A stretch of 35,658 nt of DNA from an uncultured Amaricoccus sp. (GTDB lineage: Bacteria > Pseudomonadota > Alphaproteobacteria > Rhodobacterales > Rhodobacteraceae): the NCBI RefSeq assembly GCF_937891315.1, contig NZ_CALAGI010000089.1:1-35658 (forward strand), given 5' to 3'. Shown piece after piece: positions 17,193-23,340 of this stretch (its first letter is position 1; each line of letters opens with the position of its first letter). The position numbers were made by a program, and so were the translations under genes. Below the pieces are notes generated by a model. That model saw only the letters and a program-made list of their open reading frames with translations, was not told the DNA's origin and ran no database searches.

Positions 17193-17722
17193 TGGACCTG
17201 CTCGACGGCATGTCGCCCTGGTGGTGGGTGGCGCTCGCGATCCTGCTGGCCGCCGCCGAGATGGTAACGGTGACCACGGTGCTGATCTCGGCCGCGACCG
17301 CCGCGCTCGTCACCGGGCTCTGGCTCTGGCTGGTGCCGCATCTGTCCGGCGCGGGCCAGATCGCGGTCTTTGGCCTCTTTGCCATCGCCTTCACCTTCGC
17401 CGGCCGGGCGCTGGTCGGCCGGTTCGGCGTCGGCGGCGGGCCGGACACGCTGAACCGCCGCGCCGCGCAACTGATCGGCCGCGAGGCGATCGTGATCGAC
17501 TTCCTCTATCGGGAGGGACAGGTGACGGTCGATGGCATGCCTTGGCCCGCCCGCCTGCGCGACGAGGGTACCCCGCCCCCCGAGCCGGGGCAGCGGGTGC
17601 GCGTGGTCGGCGCGGACGGAATCGTCGTCTGGGTCGCGCCATTGGACGGGCCGACGCCCGGAGGGACCGCCGAGCGCGAAAGCCGATCCGCCAGAGCCGG
17701 CTCGTCCGCTCCAGGGTCTTGA
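17192..17722 (+). CDS. NfeD family membrane protein
   Basis: A 176-residue NfeD protein of the short type without a protease domain. It has two to three membrane segments (about 10-36, 40-72) and a cytosolic OB-fold (about 90-150: IGREAIVIDFLYREGQVTVD through RVRVVGADGIVVWVAP). NfeD is the standard partner of SPFH proteins. ATG at 17192 shares a base with the stop of the SPFH gene. The OB-fold ends around residue 150. The last 16 or so codons and the stop fall inside a copy of the window's structured repeat, so the tail ESRSARAGSSAPGS looks like read-through into a repeat and not conserved protein. Confidence 0.9.
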   Translation: MDLLDGMSPWWWVALAILLAAAEMVTVTTVLISAATAALVTGLWLWLVPHLSGAGQIAVFGLFAIAFTFAGRALVGRFGVGGGPDTLNRRAAQLIGREAIVIDFLYREGQVTVDGMPWPARLRDEGTPPPEPGQRVRVVGADGIVVWVAPLDGPTPGGTAERESRSARAGSSAPGS

Positions 17723-17736
17723 TCCAACGCAATATC
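17674..17736 (-). repeat. Structured repeat, copy 2, truncated, inside nfeD end
   Basis: In minus orientation this matches the second half of the element at 5658 and 33052: GATATTGCGT, a variant ATCAAGACCCT linker, then GAGCGGACGAGCCGGCTCTG. The first half (the CCAGACG hairpin) is missing beyond 17736. It supplies the final codons and the TGA of nfeD. Confidence 0.7.
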
Positions 17737-17911
17737 TTTGCCGCCTTGCAACGCGGCGCCGGTGGGCGCCACCGCCAAGCTTCGTCTCCGTATCCGGGCG
17801 CCGGAGACGCGAGGCCAATCGCGCCCGGGGCCGGCGGTCCCATGACCCCGACGCCATCGCCTTTCGTGGCGGATGCGACTAGGCTCGGCGCGCAAGCGGG
17901 AAAGGGTCGGC

Positions 17912-18799
17912 ATGGGGAAAGCGGTGGCGAGCCCGGCGGAGCGCGTGCTGGCTCTGCCGATCTGGTCCGGGCCGGTGACGCCCATCCGGCTCGACGGCGG
18001 GATCACCAACGTCAACTATCTCGTCGAGGACGCTGGCCGGAAGGTCGTCGTTCGCGTCGGCGCGGATATTCCGGCGCATCAGGTGATGCGCTTCAACGAA
18101 CTCGCCGCCAGCCGGGCGGCGCACGCGGCGGGCATCTCGCCGCGGGTGATCCACGCGGAGGCGGGCGCGCTCGTCCTCGAATTCATCGAAGGCCGCGTCC
18201 TGACCCCGCCCGAAGTGCGCGACCCGGTCCGCCTGCCCCGGATCCTCGATCTCGTCGCCCGCGCGCATCGCGAAATCCCGCGCCACCTCCGGGGACCGGT
18301 CCTCGCCTTCTGGGTGTTTCATGTGATCCGCGACTACGCCGCCCGGCTCGCCGAGGAGGGCTCGGGCCACGCGCCGCATCTGCCGGTGCTGCTGGCCGCG
18401 GCCGAGCGGCTGGAGGCGGCGGTCGGGCCGATCGACCTGGTCTTCGGCCACAACGATCTGCTCGCCGCGAACCTGATCGACGACGGCGCGCGCCTCTGGC
18501 TGATCGACTGGGACTATGCCGGCTTCAACAGCCCACTGTTCGATCTCGGCGGCCTCGCGTCGATGAACGCGCTCGACGCCGCGCAGGAGGTCTGGATGCT
18601 GGAAACCTACTTCCAGCGCCCGCTCGACGATCAGCTCGGGCATCGTTACCGCGCCATGAAATGCGCCGCGCTGCTGCGCGAAACCATGTGGAGCATGATC
18701 TCCGAGTCGCATTCGACCGTGGATTTCGACTTCGCCGAGTATACCGCCACCAACCTCGCCGGCTTCCGGGCGGCCTTCACCGAGTTCCAGCGGAACTGA
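17912..18799 (+). CDS. Choline/ethanolamine kinase-like phosphotransferase
   Basis: A 295-residue kinase of the aminoglycoside phosphotransferase/choline kinase fold. The N-lobe carries RLDGGITNVNYLVED, which is typical of the choline kinase branch, followed by the ATP lysine-region equivalent VVVRVGAD. The catalytic loop is FGHNDLLAANLI and the metal-binding motif is LIDWDYAGFN. Length and motif order are normal. ATG at 17912 is chosen over an in-frame start at 17873 because it precedes the conserved domain directly, although its binding site (AAAGGG) is modest. It lies upstream of the sugar importer on the same strand, with 210 bases between. A role with choline, ethanolamine or another small hydroxylated substrate is inferred from the family only. 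Confidence 0.83.
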   Translation: MGKAVASPAERVLALPIWSGPVTPIRLDGGITNVNYLVEDAGRKVVVRVGADIPAHQVMRFNELAASRAAHAAGISPRVIHAEAGALVLEFIEGRVLTPPEVRDPVRLPRILDLVARAHREIPRHLRGPVLAFWVFHVIRDYAARLAEEGSGHAPHLPVLLAAAERLEAAVGPIDLVFGHNDLLAANLIDDGARLWLIDWDYAGFNSPLFDLGGLASMNALDAAQEVWMLETYFQRPLDDQLGHRYRAMKCAALLRETMWSMISESHSTVDFDFAEYTATNLAGFRAAFTEFQRN

Positions 18800-18865
18800 G
18801 CGGGCGTTGAATCCGGAAAAGCCAGAACCTTGGCGCCCGCGGCTCACACGAGCGGCGCACCGCGC

Positions 18866-18895
18866 TTGACTTGACGGAACCGTGAACCCTACCCT
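18866..18895 (+). promoter_or_regulatory. Promoter candidate for sugar importer operon
   Basis: TTGACT (18866-18871), an 18-base spacer, then TACCCT (18890-18895), about 115 bases before the binding-protein start. A second TTGAC overlaps the first. I found no convincing LacI-type operator beside it. Confidence 0.35.
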
Positions 18896-19009
18896 CTGCG
18901 ATTGAAGGCGCCGGGATCGGCAGGGCCTCGCTCCCCCAACGATCACCAAGGCGCCAATAAGAACGATGGACCGTCGGCCAATCGGCGGCCTTCAACGGAG
19001 GAGATCAGG

Positions 19010-20293
19010 ATGCGATTCGAACCCTACGCGCGCATGCGCGGCATGACGGCGCTCGGCGCGGTCTTCGCCACGCTGATGGCCACCTCGGCCGGAGCGGTGA
19101 ACGTGAACTTCGTTTCCGGCTCGACGGGCAACGACCTCGCCATCTTCAAGGAGCTGTTCAAGCCCTGGGAAGCGGAAACCGGCAACACGGTGACGATTGT
19201 CCCGATGCCCTCCTCGACCACCGACCAGTTCGCGCAGTATCGGCTGTGGCTCGCCGCCGGCAATCAGGACATCGACGTCTACATGGTGGACGTGATCTGG
19301 GCGCCGCAGCTCGCCGACCATTTCCTGCCGCTGAACGACGCGGCGGCCGATATCGTCAAGGACCATTTCCCCTCGATCATCGAGTCGCAGACGGTGGACG
19401 GCAATCTCGTCGCACTGCCGCTCTTCACCGACGCGCCGGCGCTCTACTATCGCAAGGACCTGCTCGAAAAGCACGGCGTCGCGGTACCGAAGACCTGGGA
19501 AGAGCTGACCGCGACCGCCCAGAAGGTGCAGGACGCCGAGCGCGCCGAGGGCAAGGCCGACCTCTGGGGCTTCGTCTGGCAGGGCAACGCCTACGAGGGG
19601 CTGACCTGCAACGCGCTCGAATGGATCAAATCGAGCGGCGGCGGCCAGATCGTCGAGCCCGATGGCACGATCTCGGTGAACAATGAAAACGCGGCGAAGG
19701 CGATCGAGCTGGCGGCGTCCTGGGTGAACACCATCTCGCCCGGCGGCGTGCTGGCCTATACCGAGGAAGAGGCGCGCGGCGTCTGGCAGACCGGCAACGC
19801 GGTCTTTATGCGCAACTGGCCCTACGCCTATTCGCTGGGCAACAGCGCGGACAGCGCGATCTCGGGCAAGTTCGACGTGGCCCCGCTGCCCTCCGGCGGC
19901 GGTGACAATCATTCGGCCGCGACGCTCGGCGGCTGGAACGTGGCGGTGTCGCGCTATTCCCCGAACCCGGACGCGGCGACCTCGCTGGTCCAGTTCATGG
20001 CGTCGGCCGACTTCCAGAAACAGAACGCGATCCTGGGATCGAAGCTGCCCACCATCATCTCGCTCTACGACGACGCGGACATCGCCGCCGCCCAGCCGAT
20101 CATCCCGCGCTGGAAGGACATCTTCCTCAACGCCGTGCCGCGCCCTTCGGCCCCGACCAAGGTGAACTACAACGAGGTCTCGTCGAAATTCTGGTCGTCG
20201 GTGCACGAGGTCCTGTCGGGCAGCGCCACCGCGCCCGACAATCTCGAAATCCTCGAGGTCGATCTCGACGAGATGAAGGGCGGCGGCTGGTAG
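19010..20293 (+). CDS. thuE: Trehalose/alpha-glucoside ABC binding protein
   Basis: A 427-residue family 1 extracellular solute-binding protein. MRFEPYARMRGMTALGAVF begins a signal peptide with a likely cut after SAGA (about residue 28). The mature protein opens VNVNFVSGSTGNDLAIFKEL and has the usual two-lobe layout with conserved VPMPSSTTDQFAQYRLWLAA, WAPQLADHFLPL and PLFTDAPALYYRKDLLEKHG. The ATG at 19010 follows GGAGGAGATCAGG. It is the first gene of a four-gene importer. The ThuE assignment rests mainly on the close resemblance of the next permease to ThuF; maltose, sucrose or palatinose may also be carried. Two strong hairpins separate it from the permease gene. Confidence 0.85.
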   Translation: MRFEPYARMRGMTALGAVFATLMATSAGAVNVNFVSGSTGNDLAIFKELFKPWEAETGNTVTIVPMPSSTTDQFAQYRLWLAAGNQDIDVYMVDVIWAPQLADHFLPLNDAAADIVKDHFPSIIESQTVDGNLVALPLFTDAPALYYRKDLLEKHGVAVPKTWEELTATAQKVQDAERAEGKADLWGFVWQGNAYEGLTCNALEWIKSSGGGQIVEPDGTISVNNENAAKAIELAASWVNTISPGGVLAYTEEEARGVWQTGNAVFMRNWPYAYSLGNSADSAISGKFDVAPLPSGGGDNHSAATLGGWNVAVSRYSPNPDAATSLVQFMASADFQKQNAILGSKLPTIISLYDDADIAAAQPIIPRWKDIFLNAVPRPSAPTKVNYNEVSSKFWSSVHEVLSGSATAPDNLEILEVDLDEMKGGGW

Positions 20294-20304
20294 CACTCGG
20301 CCAC

Positions 20305-20325
20305 GACCGGCCCGCGCGGCCGGTC
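20305..20325 (+). terminator. Intercistronic hairpin 1 after thuE
   Basis: GACCGGCC (20305-20312) pairs perfectly with GGCCGGTC (20318-20325) around a CGCGC loop. It has no T-run and lies inside the operon, so it probably protects the thuE mRNA 3' end or ends part of the transcripts. Confidence 0.5.
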
Positions 20326-20334
20326 CGACTCTCC

Positions 20335-20357
20335 CCGAAGGCCCGCCGGGCCTTCGG
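20335..20357 (+). terminator. Intercistronic hairpin 2 after thuE
   Basis: CCGAAGGCCC (20335-20344) pairs perfectly with GGGCCTTCGG (20348-20357) around a 3-base loop. It comes ten bases after the first hairpin and 34 bases before the permease ATG. There is no T-run. Confidence 0.5.
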
Positions 20358-20391
20358 CCACCGATATAGACATACGGGGGGGAGCTTTGCG

Positions 20392-21390
20392 ATGCCTACG
20401 ACGACGCTGGATGAACGACCACCCAAGAAGGTCACCGTCGCCGGCCAGGCCGCCCACAGGTCGGAACTTCAGGCCCAGCGCGTACGGGCGGCGATGCTCT
20501 TCCTGTTGCCGATGATCGTCGCGCTGTTCTGCGTCGCCGCCTGGCCGCTGCTGCGCACCATCTATTTCAGTTTCACCGACACCTCGCTGAACAACCTCGG
20601 CGGCGGCAAGTGGATCGGCTTCGACAACTATCTCAACGTCCGGACGCTCTCCTCCGGCAAGACCATCTATCGCGGCACGCTGGTTGATCCGGCCTGGTGG
20701 AACGCGGTCTGGAACACCTTCCGCTTCGCCTTCGTCTCGGTCTCGATCGAGACCGTGCTCGGCCTCATGGTCGCGCTGGTGCTCAATGCCGAGTTCAGGG
20801 GCCGCGCGCTGGTCCGCGCCGCCATCCTGATCCCCTGGGCGATCCCGACCATCGTCTCGGCGAAGATGTGGAGCTGGATGCTCAACGACCAGTTCGGGAT
20901 CATCAACGACATGCTGATGAGCATCGGCCTCATCGATCACAAGATCGCCTGGACCGCCAATGTCGGGACGGCGATGTTCGCCGTGCTGATCGTCGACATC
21001 TGGAAGACCACGCCGTTCATGGCGCTGCTCTGCCTCGCCGGGCTGCAGATGATCCCGCGCGACATGTACGAGGCGGCGAAGATCGACGGCATTCATCCGG
21101 TCAAGGTATTCTTCAGGATCACCCTGCCGCTGGTGAAGCCCGCGCTGATGGTGGCGGTGATCTTCCGCCTGCTCGACGCGCTGCGGATCTTCGATCTCAT
21201 CTATGTGCTGACGCCCAATTCCTCGGCGACGAAGACGATGTCGATCATCAGCCGCGAGAACCTGATCGATTTCGACAAGTTCGCCTATGGCTCGGCGCAA
21301 TCGACGCTGCTGTTCCTCATCATCGCGCTGTCAGTCGTGCTCTACATCTGGCTCGGTCGCGTCGATCTCGGCGGAAAGGCCAGCCAATGA
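20392..21390 (+). CDS. thuF: ABC sugar permease, ThuF type
   Basis: A 332-residue MalF-like inner-membrane permease with about six transmembrane segments. The EAA loop is EAAKIDGIHPVKVFFRITLPL (positions about 226-246), which docks to the ATPase. The stretch TIYRGTLVDPAWWNAVWNTF and AAILIPWAIPTIVSAKMWSW strongly recall ThuF of rhizobia. The N-terminal 30 residues are polar and cytoplasmic. ATG at 20392 follows a G-rich binding site (GGGGGGAG). Its stop overlaps the next ATG as ATGA, so the two permeases are translationally coupled and would form a heterodimer. Confidence 0.88.
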   Translation: MPTTTLDERPPKKVTVAGQAAHRSELQAQRVRAAMLFLLPMIVALFCVAAWPLLRTIYFSFTDTSLNNLGGGKWIGFDNYLNVRTLSSGKTIYRGTLVDPAWWNAVWNTFRFAFVSVSIETVLGLMVALVLNAEFRGRALVRAAILIPWAIPTIVSAKMWSWMLNDQFGIINDMLMSIGLIDHKIAWTANVGTAMFAVLIVDIWKTTPFMALLCLAGLQMIPRDMYEAAKIDGIHPVKVFFRITLPLVKPALMVAVIFRLLDALRIFDLIYVLTPNSSATKTMSIISRENLIDFDKFAYGSAQSTLLFLIIALSVVLYIWLGRVDLGGKASQ

Positions 21391-22211
21391 ACGCGCTCAA
21401 GACTGGCAGCTTCTATCTCGCGGTCGTGCTGATCGTGGTGGTCGCGGTGTTCCCGTTCTATTACGCGATCATCACCAGCTTCAAAACCGGAACCGCGCTG
21501 TTCCAGGCGAGCTATTGGCCGACCGAGTTCAACTGGTCGAACTATGTCGCGGTGATGCAGCAGGGCGAGTTCCCGCGCAACATCCTGAATTCGGTGTTCG
21601 TGGCGACGATGACGGTGCTCTTCGCGTTGATCGTGGGCGTCACCGCGTCCTACGCGCTGGCGCGCGTCCGCTTTCGCGGGCGTACGCTCCTGCTGCTCAC
21701 CATCCTCGGCGTCTCGATGTTCCCGCAGATCGCGGTGCTCGCCGGCCTCTTCGAGCTGATCCGCTTCATCGGCATCTTCAACACGCCCTGGGCGCTGATC
21801 CTCAGCTACACGATCTTCACCCTGCCCTTCACCGTCTGGGTGCTCACCACCTTCATGCGCGACCTGCCGATCGAGATCGAGGAGGCGGCGATCGTCGATG
21901 GCGCGACGCCCTGGGTGATCATCACCAGGGTATTCCTGCCGCTGATGTGGCCGGCGCTGGTGACGACCGGCCTTCTCGCCTTCATCGGGGCCTGGAACGA
22001 GTTCCTGTTCGCCCTGACCTTCACCTCCTCCAACACGACGCGGACCGTTCCTGTGGCGATCGCGCTTCTCTCCGGCGCCAGTCAGCACGAAACGCCCTGG
22101 GGCCTGATCATGGCCGCCTCGGTCATCGTCACCGTGCCGCTCATCATCCTCGTCCTCATTTTCCAGCGCAAGATCGTCGCAGGCCTCACGGCCGGTGGCG
22201 TCAAGGGCTAG
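21387..22211 (+). CDS. thuG: ABC sugar permease, ThuG type
   Basis: A 274-residue MalG-like permease with six transmembrane segments: an N-terminal segment (about 8-28) and five more from about 70 onward. The EAA loop is EEAAIVDGATPWVIITRVFL, with the conserved Gly at the expected place. Length is normal for a CUT1-family partner permease. The ATG at 21387 overlaps the ThuF stop by four bases (ATGA). The ATPase gene starts 18 bases after its stop. Confidence 0.9.
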   Translation: MNALKTGSFYLAVVLIVVVAVFPFYYAIITSFKTGTALFQASYWPTEFNWSNYVAVMQQGEFPRNILNSVFVATMTVLFALIVGVTASYALARVRFRGRTLLLLTILGVSMFPQIAVLAGLFELIRFIGIFNTPWALILSYTIFTLPFTVWVLTTFMRDLPIEIEEAAIVDGATPWVIITRVFLPLMWPALVTTGLLAFIGAWNEFLFALTFTSSNTTRTVPVAIALLSGASQHETPWGLIMAASVIVTVPLIILVLIFQRKIVAGLTAGGVKG

Positions 22212-22229
22212 ACCGGGAGTCCGACAGAC

Positions 22230-23234
22230 ATGGCCGAAATTCAACTGAGGGATGTCCGTAAATCCTACGGCGCGGTCGATGTGATCAAGGGTGTCGATCT
22301 CGACATTCGCAGCGGCGAGTTCATGGTCTTCGTCGGCCCGTCCGGCTGCGGCAAGTCCACGCTGCTGCGCCTGATCTCGGGGCTTGAAGACATCAGCTCC
22401 GGCGACCTCGTCTTCGATGGCCAGCGGGTCAATGACCTCGTGCCGTCAAAGCGGGGAATTGCCATGGTTTTTCAAAGCTATGCGCTCTATCCGCACATGA
22501 AGGTCTATGACAACATGGCCTTCGGGCTGAAGCTCGCCAACCAGGGGGCGGACGAGATCCGGACCCGGGTCGAGAAGGCGGCGAAGCTCCTGCAGATCGA
22601 CCATCTGCTCGACCGCCTGCCAAAGCAGCTGTCGGGTGGCCAGCGCCAGCGCGTGGCGATCGGCCGGGCGATCGTGCGCAACCCCCGCGTCTTCCTGTTC
22701 GACGAACCGCTGTCGAACCTCGACGCGGCCTTGCGCGTGGCGACCCGGCTCGAGATCGCCAAGCTGCACCACAGCATGAACAATGTGACGATGATCTATG
22801 TCACCCACGACCAAGTAGAGGCCATGACGCTGGCCGACCGGATCTGCGTGCTGCGCGACGGATTGGTGATGCAGGTCGGCACCCCGACCGAACTCTACGA
22901 GAAGCCGAACTCGATCTTCGTCGCCGGTTTCATCGGCAGCCCGAAGATGAACTTCGTCAATGGCAAGATCGCGAAGGCCTTCAACTGCCAGACGCTCGGC
23001 ATCCGGTCGGAACATATCGTCGTCGACAATGCGAGCCCGGTCTGGTCGGGCGAGGTGGTCCATGCCGAGAACCTCGGTTCGGACAACTATCTCTTCGTCG
23101 AGATCGGCGCGGACGAACCGATCCTGGTCCGTCAGGAGGGCAAGACCGCCATCCCCTATGGCGCCCGCATCGGCATCCGCCCGCTGGAGGAGAACCTGCA
23201 TCGGTTCGACGAAAAAGGCCGCCCGATGCAATGA
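22230..23234 (+). CDS. thuK: ABC sugar importer ATPase, UgpC/MsmX/ThuK type
   Basis: A 334-residue nucleotide-binding subunit of a CUT1 sugar importer. Walker A is GPSGCGKST (K42), followed by the Q-loop in VFQSYALYPHM, the signature LSGGQRQR, Walker B FLFDEPLSNLD and the switch His in YVTHDQVEAM. A C-terminal regulatory OB/TOBE region (about 240-334) is slightly shorter than in many UgpC proteins. ATG at 22230 is preceded by GGGAG. It completes the binding protein-permease-permease-ATPase operon. Confidence 0.9.
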   Translation: MAEIQLRDVRKSYGAVDVIKGVDLDIRSGEFMVFVGPSGCGKSTLLRLISGLEDISSGDLVFDGQRVNDLVPSKRGIAMVFQSYALYPHMKVYDNMAFGLKLANQGADEIRTRVEKAAKLLQIDHLLDRLPKQLSGGQRQRVAIGRAIVRNPRVFLFDEPLSNLDAALRVATRLEIAKLHHSMNNVTMIYVTHDQVEAMTLADRICVLRDGLVMQVGTPTELYEKPNSIFVAGFIGSPKMNFVNGKIAKAFNCQTLGIRSEHIVVDNASPVWSGEVVHAENLGSDNYLFVEIGADEPILVRQEGKTAIPYGARIGIRPLEENLHRFDEKGRPMQ

Positions 23235-23340
23235 CCGGAGTCCGAGGAATCCCAAGGGTTAATGGCGTTTCCTTCGATGCACATTCCATGCGCATTCCAT
23301 GCAGAAACCATGCGGCGCCGGCGCGCCCAGGGCCGAAAGG
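23235..23340. other. Convergent gap between thuK and MmeI-like gene
   Basis: This stretch has no gene. It contains a short direct repeat, CATTCCATGC at 23282-23291 and 23293-23302 (11-base period), with a partial third unit CCATGC near 23308. I see no clear terminator hairpin with T-run. Confidence 0.5.
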
